7,307 bases of DNA from an uncultured Clostridium sp. (GCA_946498265.1 CAMMNR010000086.1:1-7307); one strand, 5' to 3'; numbered from the stretch's first letter, positions 1 through 7,080 are shown. Numbers and translations are program-made. The notes: a model not told the origin generated them from the sequence alone.

Positions 1-46
1 GTTACTCCTAAATATTTTATTACCTTGATTGTGGAGTATTTTAGAC

Positions 47-84
47 AAGAATAAAAGGAACATATATTTGTTCCTTTTATTCTT
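47..84. terminator. Bidirectional intrinsic terminator closing the R-M/OLD operon
   Basis: Bases 47-62 and 69-84 form a perfect 16-bp stem around a 6-base loop (63-68). The core GGAACA/TGTTCC is flanked by A-rich and T-rich arms, so either strand reads as a hairpin running into T residues; on the plus strand the T stretch continues to 87. It lies 23 bases beyond the stop codon of the leftward OLD-family gene, where an operon terminator is expected. The symmetry suggests it could also serve a rightward gene ending to the left of it. The structure is seen directly; the function is inferred. Confidence 0.8.
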
Positions 85-107
85 TTTATACATATAAAAT
101 TTTATTA

Positions 108-1949
108 TTAGTCTGCATCCTCTAAAAACTTGCTAAATAATTTTTTCCAATTATCCACTATGTTTCTATTATCATTTCTTTCCTTACTTACATATCTTTT
201 GGCAATTTTAACTTTCCAACCTTCTTCTAATTTAATATCATTTTCTCTTGCAAAATCTTCTATTTGTTCAACAATACTTTTTTTGCTCTTATTATCAAAT
301 TCAAAATCTTCAAGCTCTGAATGAAATTCTCTGTTAATTGCATCTACGATAAAATTCTCATCCATTATATCTTCTATTTCTGCTTTTTCTACCTTTGTAT
401 GTAAATAATCTTTGACAGATATTAATTTGCTTTCATCCTCGTCCTTATACAAATTCTTTTTTAAACTTTTCTTTTTTTCTTCTCCTGCTGTATCTGAATC
501 TAATAACACTATTGGTAATTCTTCTTCCTTTCCAGTTATTATTGATACTACTGGTTTAATGTTTTTTGTTCCATCTACTGGCATAAAGACTAATTCTTGT
601 TCAAATGTAAGTGCATTTTCTTTCATTAGTTTTCTTTTTATATAAGTTAGATAAATTTGGTCTGAAACTCCTTCTACTATTATTGGCTTAGAACCTATCA
701 GCATTGTGTCAGAAATTGTTATTCCTATTGCAGAATTAATTGGATATATTGACTTTTGAGCGACTTTCTTCTTTATTTTTAAATTGTCGGAAATATTGGT
801 TTTTCCATCTTCTCCTGCATAAACTACTTTGGTTCTAGTAATATTCATTGGATCTACTAAAAAAGGAGAGTGAGTAGTGTATATTAATTGATTCTTCTCT
901 GCTAAAGAATTAAAAAACACCGCTAAATCTTTTTGAGCCATAGGATGTAATGTATGTCCAGGTTCGTCTAATAATATAATTGCGTTATCGTGTTCACCTG
1001 CATTTTCTGTAACAAATACTAAATAGAAACTAAAAAACCATTGCAGTCCACTACTTCTATTTTCAAGCTCAATATTTTCTGGTCTAATATTATCACTTAC
1101 CCATATTCTAAAATATGCACCATCTGCTGAAAATTTAAAAACATAATTTCCTTGTTTCCACCATTCTTTAAAATTTCTAGTCATATTTGCTGAAGCTGAA
1201 TCTAACATTATCTCCCTTTCCTTCTTCTTGTTTGATTCTTTATTAATTATATCGTCTGTTTTTGATTGAGATTCTTGTCCTAATTCTAAGATTTCTTGAG
1301 GGCTTAATTTTACAAAGTCAAATAAAACTTTTAATGTTTTTGCTTTATTTTTGGCTTTTTCTGATAATGTATCATATCTTCCTAAATCACTTATTATATT
1401 AGGCAAATATAACTCTGAACTAAGATTGGCATAAGAAGCATAATAAACAAATTTAGGTATCATTTTTATAATATTATCCTTATTTTCTATTATTTCCTTA
1501 TATCTTTCTTCGTTATCTATATCCGTTTCATTTATTATTCCATATACTTTATAATCTCCACTATAATATCTTTCTACTTTTACATATTCAAATTCAAATT
1601 CTTCTATTAAGTCAGGTTGTTGTTCTTCTTCTCCTGTTTCTTCATTAATGATTGGTCCTTGTGGAGTTTTATAATTCAATTTATATAACTCATCAAATTT
1701 AAAAATCGCTTCTATAAATTTTTTTGTTGGTGCTATTTTTCTTTCTTCAGTATATCTGTGCCTTGGATAATCTGAAATAAGATCAATTTTTATATCCTTA
1801 TCTGCAGGTTTTAACTTAAGTAAAGCAGTTAACACATTAGTTTTACCTGATTCGTTTTCTCCTACAAGACATGTAATATTATCAGTAGTAATCCATTCAC
1901 TTTCATCTATAGTTTTAAAATTCATAACTTTAAATTTTACTAATCTCAT
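108..1949 (-). CDS. OLD-family ATP-dependent endonuclease (AAA ATPase + TOPRIM), third gene of a type III R-M operon
   Basis: This 613-aa protein has an N-terminal ABC/SMC-like ATPase and a C-terminal TOPRIM nuclease, the layout of OLD-family (overcoming lysogenization defect) nucleases. Visible motifs are Walker A GENESGKT (30-37), a signature-like ENRSSG (296-301), Walker B AIILLDEP (323-330) and an H-loop TTHSPF (358-363). The TOPRIM part shows VEGVSD (425-430), VDGTK (458-462) and the DSD metal site (484-486). The region between (about 85-290) is charged and probably holds the coiled-coil and dimerisation insert. I chose the ATG at 1949 because GGAG lies 7 bases upstream and MRLVKFKVMNF is the usual family beginning; an in-frame TTG at 2006 inside res has no such support. 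It starts 29 bases after res and shares its operon. Family members act in phage defence, for example GajA of Gabija, but no UvrD-like partner is present here. The likely role is DNA cleavage or nicking in defence; the link to the type III enzyme is inference. Confidence 0.9.
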   Translation of the reverse strand: MRLVKFKVMNFKTIDESEWITTDNITCLVGENESGKTNVLTALLKLKPADKDIKIDLISDYPRHRYTEERKIAPTKKFIEAIFKFDELYKLNYKTPQGPIINEETGEEEQQPDLIEEFEFEYVKVERYYSGDYKVYGIINETDIDNEERYKEIIENKDNIIKMIPKFVYYASYANLSSELYLPNIISDLGRYDTLSEKAKNKAKTLKVLFDFVKLSPQEILELGQESQSKTDDIINKESNKKKEREIMLDSASANMTRNFKEWWKQGNYVFKFSADGAYFRIWVSDNIRPENIELENRSSGLQWFFSFYLVFVTENAGEHDNAIILLDEPGHTLHPMAQKDLAVFFNSLAEKNQLIYTTHSPFLVDPMNITRTKVVYAGEDGKTNISDNLKIKKKVAQKSIYPINSAIGITISDTMLIGSKPIIVEGVSDQIYLTYIKRKLMKENALTFEQELVFMPVDGTKNIKPVVSIITGKEEELPIVLLDSDTAGEEKKKSLKKNLYKDEDESKLISVKDYLHTKVEKAEIEDIMDENFIVDAINREFHSELEDFEFDNKSKKSIVEQIEDFARENDIKLEEGWKVKIAKRYVSKERNDNRNIVDNWKKLFSKFLEDAD

Positions 1950-1978
1950 ACTCTTACTCCATTCTAGTATATATACTT

Positions 1979-4177
1979 TTATAAAATTTGTTCTATATTT
2001 ATCCAATTATCATTATTCATATCTTCTGTATATGTTGTATTGCAGATATATAAAGAATCATTTTTATCATAGTCTCTTACAAATCCCCATTTCAAATTAT
2101 ACTTTTCTGCATAATTTTTTAACACTAAGAACTTATTTTCAACTTTAATATCTATGTTTTTTGACTCTCCTTCAGCATTTTCTCCACCTTTAGTTTCAAC
2201 TATCCATGTATTTCCATTAATATCTTGTAAAATGTAATCCGGATAAAATGACCATTTTTTTCCAACTGCATCAACATATATTATAGAAAAATAATCTATT
2301 GAATGTTCTCCGTTTTTATAAAACCATTTTACTTTGTTAGAATCATTACAATATTTTTCAAACATTCTCTCACAACGAGATTTTTTTGTGCTATTAGGAT
2401 AATCCTTATATACATTTTTTTCATAAATTTTTGTATCTTTCATGTTAGGGTCATATTTTATGATATCCATTTCTGGAATTTTAAAAACTAATTCTTTAAT
2501 AGATTCAGTTTTAAGAGCTACCTGTCTTGATTCTTGTGATACTGCTTCTAAAAAATCATATTTTAATTTATCCTCATTATTTATAACAAAAGCATAAAAT
2601 TCTACTAAAGATAAATTAATAAATTTTTTAGTAAAAAGTTTCCTCCTCAAAAACATTCTTTCTAGTACAACTCTTGTTTTATCATATCTCATTCCGATTT
2701 TAGAACTAATTACACCTATTGAGTGTCTTAAATCAATACCATTTTTACTAGTATTTACAATTGATTTTACTTTTATAGTATTAGCATTTGATATTTCATC
2801 AGAATCTATTTTTATTATTTTATCTTGAATAATTGTATTCTCTATTTTATCTCCAAATATATATCCTTCAGCTTCCAAAATAGTTTTATTATTAGTTTTA
2901 TTTGAAGTAAGTTTATATTTATTTATAAAATAATTTTGTATTATTTTAAAAGTTTCTCTATCATCAAATCCATCAAAATCATTATTCTTTATTTGTTTAA
3001 TTAAAGTAAAATTTTTATATTCATCTTTTAAAAATACTATTTTGACATCTTGTGCATTATTTCCTAATTCTTGTTTTATTGTTTCTTCATATTTTTCATC
3101 AAAAGTATATAAATAACAATTATCTAATAAAGTATTATCATAATGATGGGCTTGTGGCATTCTCCTAATTCTACCAATAGTTTGGGTTTCAAAATCCTCA
3201 TTCATATTGTCTCTCAATTTAACAAGAATTTTAGCTCTAGGGCAATCCCAACCTGTAGAAATTGCTTGTTTCATTATTAATATTATAGGCTCTGCATCAT
3301 TCTCAGAAATACCTTCAATATTTTCTTTTCTATCTGCTAACCATATTGCAACAGTCTTGTTTTTATACGAATATCCTCTTTTTTCCAATATATCTTCAAT
3401 TTGTTTAATCAACTCATTTGAATTACTTGGAACTTGTATAATTACCATTGGATTGACATTAACATTAATTCGTTTATATTCTTTTCTTATAGCTTTTTGC
3501 TTATCTAAAGCCAAGTCTAGTAAATATTCATGTTCATTTTTCAGTTCTATATTATTTCCTACATTTTCATTTATGTATAAAGCCCTTGTAATAAGACCTT
3601 CATTTATGACATCTAGTTCATCTATTTGTATGAATTCTGCTTCTTTATTTTTCTTTGTTGTAGCAGAAACCCTAATAATATAATTTGGTCTTAAATATTC
3701 TATTACTGCCTCTGCTTTTACCGTTTTATTAAGATGTTCTTCATCAACTATAACAATAAAATTATAACCTCTATTATATGCCTCATCTATCCTTTCAAAC
3801 AAATTTTTTCTTTCAGCATCTTTTAGTGCTGTATTTCCCTTTTTAGTAATAGTTTCCCAATTTATAAAAGCTGTGTCACCTGCTTCAAAACCACTTAATA
3901 AAACATCTGTAATATTCTTTGAAGTCATATTTGGAAGATATTGTGTCATTTTCTCACGACTTTGCTCTTCTAAATCTCCTTTACCTGGTGTAAGCCAAAC
4001 AAAAATAGTATTTTTATTTTCTTCACCATATTCTTGAATATAATCTAATAAAATAATTGTTTTTCCACTTCCAGTAGGTGCTTGCACTAACACTTCTTTT
4101 TTTAATCCAACTGTCGTTGCATCCAATAATTTATTTACACATTCTATTTGAAATTCTTTTAATTCTATCCCTTGCAT
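1979..4177 (-). CDS. res: Type III restriction enzyme, Res subunit (SF2 helicase-nuclease)
   Basis: This 732-aa Res subunit should work with Mod to cut DNA lacking the methyl mark. The N-terminal SF2 translocase shows Walker A APTGSGKT (33-40), the DEEH box (145-148), SAT motif III (171-173), STGWDCPRA (307-315) and the arginine-rich motif QTIGRIRRMP (332-341). A C-terminal PD-(D/E)XK nuclease shows P646-D647 and E661-T-K663, so ATPase and cleavage residues are all intact. Classical type III Res proteins such as EcoP15I are usually well over 900 aa, so this is a compact version, apparently in the linker between helicase and nuclease. The ATG is the first possible start, with an in-frame stop just upstream. 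It sits 6 bases after mod, and its AAGGAGG (4192-4198) lies inside the end of mod at a long 14-base spacing, suggesting translational coupling. Family assignment is firm; partnership with the adjacent Mod follows from gene order. Confidence 0.95.
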   Translation of the reverse strand: MQGIELKEFQIECVNKLLDATTVGLKKEVLVQAPTGSGKTIILLDYIQEYGEENKNTIFVWLTPGKGDLEEQSREKMTQYLPNMTSKNITDVLLSGFEAGDTAFINWETITKKGNTALKDAERKNLFERIDEAYNRGYNFIVIVDEEHLNKTVKAEAVIEYLRPNYIIRVSATTKKNKEAEFIQIDELDVINEGLITRALYINENVGNNIELKNEHEYLLDLALDKQKAIRKEYKRINVNVNPMVIIQVPSNSNELIKQIEDILEKRGYSYKNKTVAIWLADRKENIEGISENDAEPIILIMKQAISTGWDCPRAKILVKLRDNMNEDFETQTIGRIRRMPQAHHYDNTLLDNCYLYTFDEKYEETIKQELGNNAQDVKIVFLKDEYKNFTLIKQIKNNDFDGFDDRETFKIIQNYFINKYKLTSNKTNNKTILEAEGYIFGDKIENTIIQDKIIKIDSDEISNANTIKVKSIVNTSKNGIDLRHSIGVISSKIGMRYDKTRVVLERMFLRRKLFTKKFINLSLVEFYAFVINNEDKLKYDFLEAVSQESRQVALKTESIKELVFKIPEMDIIKYDPNMKDTKIYEKNVYKDYPNSTKKSRCERMFEKYCNDSNKVKWFYKNGEHSIDYFSIIYVDAVGKKWSFYPDYILQDINGNTWIVETKGGENAEGESKNIDIKVENKFLVLKNYAEKYNLKWGFVRDYDKNDSLYICNTTYTEDMNNDNWINIEQIL

Positions 4178-4183
4178 ACTAGG

Positions 4184-5914
4184 CTATTGCACCTCCTTAA
4201 TTTCTTCATCAAAATAATATTCTGGAATAATAAATATTTCCACATTATTATCTTTAAATAATTTTGTTTGTTTAGCTGTTAATAAAATATCTGAAGAAAT
4301 ATATAATTTTTCACATTCTATGACTTCGTCAATTTTCGTACTAAATTCATCAATTGTCTTTTCATCAAATATAACTTTAATTTTCTTATCATCAATATTA
4401 ATACCATTTTCTAGTTGTATTAAATTTTTTATATTTAATAATAGGTTTTCCTGTATATTTTCTTCTTCATTGTTTAGTCTTGGAATATAATTTGTTCTAT
4501 AATACTTTAAATTAAATTTTAAAGGTTTTACTTTTGGAGTCCCATAATTCACTTTAATTAACCTTTGATATGTTACTTCTTCACAAATATTATTTTCATT
4601 GTTGGTACATAAAATAAATTGTCTATTTCCGTTATCTTCATTATTTAATTCTAATACAGCTTGTCCTGTTGTCCCACTACCCGCAAAGAAATCTAATATT
4701 ACTGCATTTTTATTATTATATATTTTTATTAAAGTCTTAATCAGTTCTACAGGTTTAGGATAATCAAATTTTGAATTATCAAATAATTTAACTAAATCTT
4801 TTTTAGCAATATCATTTGAATATTTTGATTCAATAAATTCAATAGAAGATATTGGTTTTCTTCTCTCCTCTATAGTAATTTTATATCCCTCAATTTCATC
4901 TTTTTGAATTTTAGCATTAAGATATGTTTTAGTATAAATTCTTGGCAATCCGTTTTTTCCTTTTTTTACTACTATGAAGCCATTTTTATATCCAAATTCA
5001 AATAAATCTTTTGACCATCTCCAAGCCCAATCCGCTCTTTTACAATTTCCATTTTGCCTTTCTTTATATTTTTCATAATCTCCACCAGGATATAAAATCT
5101 CGCCATTAATTTCTATAGGATAATCTAAACTAGGACTATATGATAAACTATCATAGTCTAATGTTTGATTTAATTTATATTTTCCTCTCTCATTTACATA
5201 CTCATCTTCATATTTAAATCCTTCATCATTATGTTCTAAACCAATTATTAAACTTTGATTTTTACTTTTTTCATAGACTAATACATAATCGTGGTTAGCA
5301 GAAATTTTATTAGTTGTTTTTCCTGAAGATTTTGTTCGTCTTGGCATACAGGCAATAAAATTTTCTTCTCCAAAAATTTCATCACATAGCATTTTCAATT
5401 GAGCTTGTTCTTTGTCATCTATACTAATAAAAATAACTCCTTTTTTCTTTAGTAATCTTTGTGCTATCACTAGCCTTCTTTCAATAAATGAAATCCATTT
5501 TGAATGTTTAAATCCATCTTCATATTCAACAAAATCATCGTCATATACAAAGTCCTTATTACCTGTATTGTATGGTGGATCAATATATATAATATCAATT
5601 TTTCCTTTGTGTGTCTTTTCCAATAAATATAGGCTATGTAAGTTGTCTCCTTCTAGAAGGAAATTAAATTTATTTTCTTTGCCTTCAATAATTTCTCTTT
5701 CTTGAATTTCTTCAAAAGTAGGTATTTGTCTTTTTAATTCAAGATCAACTCTTTCTTCATGTTCTTCCCAGACTAATCCATACTTCTTTTTAGTAAGTTC
5801 ATATTCTATTAAAGATAAGTTTTTCAAAGTTTCATCATCATCTATATTTTCTTTTATTTTTGAAATAGTTTCTAGCATTTTATCTCTTTTTATCTTAGAT
5901 AAATTCGTACTCAT
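4184..5914 (-). CDS. mod: Type III R-M DNA methyltransferase, Mod subunit
   Basis: This 576-aa DNA amino-methyltransferase, probably N6-adenine, gives the type III system its sequence specificity. The catalytic motif IV DPPYNTG (112-118) precedes the S-adenosylmethionine-binding motif DFFAGSGTT (408-416), the beta-class order typical of type III Mod. Between them, about 190-390, lies the variable target-recognition region, ending in YPKPVELI just before the SAM motif. The start is set at the ATG at 5914: GGAGG (5924-5928) lies 9 bases upstream and a promoter places transcription start near 5948. An in-frame ATG at 5986 overlaps the -35 element and would lie upstream of the message, so it is rejected. 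The length is normal for Mod and the frame is unbroken. It is the first gene of the mod-res-OLD operon. A7 and A6 tracts (complement of 4953-4967) lie within the recognition region. The target sequence cannot be read from the protein. Confidence 0.95.
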   Translation of the reverse strand: MSTNLSKIKRDKMLETISKIKENIDDDETLKNLSLIEYELTKKKYGLVWEEHEERVDLELKRQIPTFEEIQEREIIEGKENKFNFLLEGDNLHSLYLLEKTHKGKIDIIYIDPPYNTGNKDFVYDDDFVEYEDGFKHSKWISFIERRLVIAQRLLKKKGVIFISIDDKEQAQLKMLCDEIFGEENFIACMPRRTKSSGKTTNKISANHDYVLVYEKSKNQSLIIGLEHNDEGFKYEDEYVNERGKYKLNQTLDYDSLSYSPSLDYPIEINGEILYPGGDYEKYKERQNGNCKRADWAWRWSKDLFEFGYKNGFIVVKKGKNGLPRIYTKTYLNAKIQKDEIEGYKITIEERRKPISSIEFIESKYSNDIAKKDLVKLFDNSKFDYPKPVELIKTLIKIYNNKNAVILDFFAGSGTTGQAVLELNNEDNGNRQFILCTNNENNICEEVTYQRLIKVNYGTPKVKPLKFNLKYYRTNYIPRLNNEEENIQENLLLNIKNLIQLENGINIDDKKIKVIFDEKTIDEFSTKIDEVIECEKLYISSDILLTAKQTKLFKDNNVEIFIIPEYYFDEEIKEVQ

Positions 5915-5938
5915 TTTTAAATTCCTCCAAATTAAATT

Positions 5939-5950
5939 ACAAATACTGTT
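5939..5950 (+). promoter_or_regulatory. Operator-like AAATACTG site at the mod transcription start
   Basis: The 12-mer ACAAATACTGTT covers the predicted mod transcription start (about 5948), just downstream of the -10 box. Its CAAATACTGT core matches 8 of 10 positions of the decamer TAAATACTGG found ahead of the 207-aa gene, in the same orientation relative to leftward transcription. A bound protein would block initiation. By eye I found AAATACTG only here and at 6712-6719, plus its complement at 6014-6021. The match is seen directly; the operator role and its binding protein are inferred. Confidence 0.4.
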
Positions 5951-5954
5951 ATAT

Positions 5955-5983
5955 TTTATATCATAATTTTTTATTTTTCTCAA
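5955..5983 (-). promoter_or_regulatory. Sigma-A-type promoter for the mod-res-OLD operon
   Basis: On the minus strand, TTGAGA (-35, 5978-5983) is followed by a 17-base spacer and TATAAA (-10, 5955-5960). Transcription should begin near 5948, giving a leader of about 34 bases that contains the mod ribosome binding site. An independent promoter fits with the terminator just upstream (6009-6032), which separates mod from the 207-aa gene. The elements are close to consensus, but AT-rich DNA produces chance matches, so the call is an inference. Confidence 0.65.
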
Positions 5984-5988
5984 CATTT

Positions 5989-6032
5989 CAACAAAAAACT
6001 CAAAAATAAATACCAGTATTTACACTGGTATT
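5989..6032 (-). terminator. Intrinsic terminator of the 207-aa gene, containing an operator-like decamer
   Basis: A 9-bp perfect stem, AATACCAGT/ACTGGTATT (6009-6017 with 6024-6032) around a 6-base loop, overlaps the stop codon of the leftward 207-aa gene. On the minus strand it runs into TATTTTTGAGTTTTTTG, a good terminator tail; on the plus strand it is followed by mixed A and T. Read on the minus strand, part of the hairpin is an exact TAAATACTGG, the decamer found upstream of the same gene. It insulates the R-M operon from transcription of that gene. Confidence 0.75.
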
Positions 6033-6654
6033 AAAATTTATAATTTTCTGTTATCTTATTTATCTTTTCTAACAACTTATTATATTCTTTTCTTGAAGCA
6101 TCTTTTGGAAGATTTTTAGACATTTTCAATTCTTCTTCATCCATATCATCAGCAATATAATATGAAAGTAAATCCATATTCAAAATTTCAACTTCCTGTT
6201 CTGTATATATTTTGTTTTTTATTTTTATTTTAAGCTTCTTTAATAAAGTAATATCATCTCTGTTAAGATGTTTCTTTATATCTACAATTTCATCTGTACT
6301 ATACTTATCATACCAACTATCAAAATCAAATGTATCTATATAAACATTCCTATGAAATCTGTCATAATCATTTTTAATTTCAAATATAATTCTCAAGCCT
6401 GCCTTTAATATTTCTCCATCATTAATGGAAATTCTATTATTAATAACAGCTAAATTTATCATTAAACAAGTATGGCGATAAGTTTCATAATCTAAAATAT
6501 CATCAATTATATAATCTGTAATTTCAAAATTAAAATGCTCTTCTAATTTTTGTTTTAACAATCTATATTCTTTTTTTCGTACCTCAATTCTTTTAGTTTT
6601 TCCTTTTGCTTCTTCTACCTCATCTGCTGTGTACTTAGTAAGTATATCTTCCAT
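6031..6654 (-). CDS. Unrecognised 207-aa charged helical protein divergent from an XRE regulator
   Basis: I do not recognise this family. The 207-aa product looks cytoplasmic, with no signal peptide or clear membrane segment. It is rich in K, E, D and I. The first 45 residues are strongly charged (KRIEVRKKEYRLLKQKLEEH at 21-40, probably helical), the middle (60-95) is more hydrophobic, and there are acidic clusters such as ADDMDEEEL at 168-176. The C-terminal tail (178-204) also looks helical. I see no catalytic motif, zinc site or helix-turn-helix. The ATG at 6654 is preferred because AAGGAG (6666-6671) lies 11 bases upstream. An in-frame ATG at 6723 sits almost on the predicted transcription start with no ribosome binding site. 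It has its own promoter and terminator, so it is a single-gene unit between the R-M operon and the regulator. It could be an accessory defence protein, an antagonist of the regulator or element cargo; none is shown by the sequence. Confidence 0.75.
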   Translation of the reverse strand: MEDILTKYTADEVEEAKGKTKRIEVRKKEYRLLKQKLEEHFNFEITDYIIDDILDYETYRHTCLMINLAVINNRISINDGEILKAGLRIIFEIKNDYDRFHRNVYIDTFDFDSWYDKYSTDEIVDIKKHLNRDDITLLKKLKIKIKNKIYTEQEVEILNMDLLSYYIADDMDEEELKMSKNLPKDASRKEYNKLLEKINKITENYKF

Positions 6655-6685
6655 TTCTATACTAGCTCCTTTTTTGTATTTTTTA

Positions 6686-6720
6686 TAAATATTGGTAAAT
6701 ACTATTTTTATAAATACTGG
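6686..6720 (+). repeat. Three tandem TAAATAYT decamers, candidate operator array
   Basis: Three similar units lie in the leader of the 207-aa gene: TAAATATTGG (6686-6695), TAAATACTAT (6696-6705) and TAAATACTGG (6711-6720). The first two abut; the third is offset by 5 bases, so the starts are 10 and 15 bases apart, about one and one and a half helical turns. They begin beside the predicted leftward transcription start (about 6722). This layout suits cooperative binding of a small repressor, most simply the XRE protein encoded next door. The repeats are seen directly; the regulator is inferred. Confidence 0.5.
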
Positions 6721-6724
6721 CATT

Positions 6725-6730
6725 TATAAT
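6725..6730 (+). promoter_or_regulatory. Candidate -10 box for the XRE gene, overlapping the leftward -10
   Basis: A perfect TATAAT on the plus strand would start transcription near 6737, about 40 bases ahead of the XRE start codon at 6778. No good -35 lies 16-18 bases upstream (about 6702-6707 reads CTATTT), so the promoter would be weak or activator-dependent. The box overlaps the -10 of the opposite promoter (6729-6734), so polymerase could probably occupy only one at a time. Confidence 0.35.
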
Positions 6731-6757
6731 TGTATCAAATTTTTATTGTAAAATCAA
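6729..6757 (-). promoter_or_regulatory. Sigma-A-type promoter for the 207-aa gene
   Basis: On the minus strand, TTGATT (-35, 6752-6757), a 17-base spacer and TACAAT (-10, 6729-6734) make a good vegetative promoter with a start near 6722. The resulting leader of about 68 bases carries the decamer repeats and then the ribosome binding site of the 207-aa gene. The -35 lies only a few bases from the XRE ribosome binding site (6763-6770), so the two divergent units share one compact control region. Confidence 0.6.
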
Positions 6758-6762
6758 TGGGT

Positions 6763-6770
6763 AGAAGGAG
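6763..6770 (+). promoter_or_regulatory. Ribosome binding site fixing the XRE gene start
   Basis: AGAAGGAG lies 7 bases before the ATG at 6778, the normal Firmicute distance. It settles the start there rather than at the in-frame ATG at 6757 or the TTG at 6730. Those would add an odd arginine-rich stretch that is merely the translated ribosome binding site. Confidence 0.75.
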
Positions 6771-6777
6771 AAGGCGT

Positions 6778-7038
6778 ATGAATAACTCTAGATCAAAAGA
6801 GGGCAAACTAAATGTAGTTGGCACTAAAATAAAATATTATCGAGAATTAAATAACTTATCTTATCAAAAATTGTCTGATAAATTAATGTTATTAGGAATA
6901 GATATTCATAAACAAGCTATTTATAACATTGAAAAAGGTATCAGAACTGTTGTAGATTATGAATTATGTGGATTTGCAAAATGTTTTAATATCTCAGTTA
7001 ATGATTTAACTGATGACTATTTTAAAACTCTAAAGTAA
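6778..7038 (+). CDS. XRE/Cro-C1-type helix-turn-helix transcriptional regulator
   Basis: This 86-aa protein is a nearly stand-alone Cro/C1-type DNA-binding domain. VGTKIKYYRELNNLSYQKLSDKL (about 14-36) supplies helix 1 and the first helix of the helix-turn-helix. HKQAIYNIEKGIRT (about 44-57) is the recognition helix with the usual xxIxxIExGxR pattern. VDYELCGFAKCFNISVNDL (59-77) matches the family's last helices. Small dimeric proteins of this type act as repressors or as controller proteins of R-M systems. It is divergent from the 207-aa gene across a 123-base region with overlapping promoters and decamer repeats, and is followed by its own terminator. Regulation of itself, the 207-aa gene and possibly mod is inferred. 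An element- or phage-type repressor is the main alternative. Confidence 0.88.
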   Translation: MNNSRSKEGKLNVVGTKIKYYRELNNLSYQKLSDKLMLLGIDIHKQAIYNIEKGIRTVVDYELCGFAKCFNISVNDLTDDYFKTLK

Positions 7039-7039
7039 T

Positions 7040-7080
7040 AATGCTAGAGATTATGTAAAAGTAAACTCTAGCATTTTATT
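7040..7080 (+). terminator. Intrinsic terminator of the XRE gene
   Basis: AATGCTAGAG (7040-7049) pairs perfectly with CTCTAGCATT (7066-7075) across a 16-base loop and leads into TTATTTTCTCTTTTC on the plus strand. It starts 2 bases after the XRE stop codon. The loop is longer than usual, but stem and T-rich tail suit a rho-independent terminator, making the XRE gene monocistronic. Confidence 0.75.

Noticed and set aside
3..38. TACTCC/GGAGTA inverted repeat (3-8 and 33-38) as a possible attachment site or hairpin
   Set aside because: Six base pairs across a 24-base loop is weak, and there is no matching copy elsewhere in the window that I could see.
1..54. Plus-strand open frame ending in TAA at 52-54, possibly a gene tail
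   Set aside because: Only 17 codons are visible and no domain can be recognised; an open run of this length is quite likely by chance, so it is mentioned only alongside the terminator.
1947..2006. Upstream TTG start for the OLD-family protein, overlapping res
   Set aside because: No good ribosome binding site and a leader unlike the family; the ATG at 1949 has GGAG 7 bases upstream and a typical family N-terminus.
3207..3683. Plus-strand 158-codon open frame within res
   Set aside because: It lies entirely opposite a strongly supported helicase gene, has a composition typical of antisense shadow frames (rich in S, F, I, L), and has no credible ribosome binding site.
5915..5986. Upstream ATG start for Mod
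   Set aside because: It overlaps the -35 box of the predicted promoter and would precede the transcript; the ATG at 5914 has GGAGG at good spacing.
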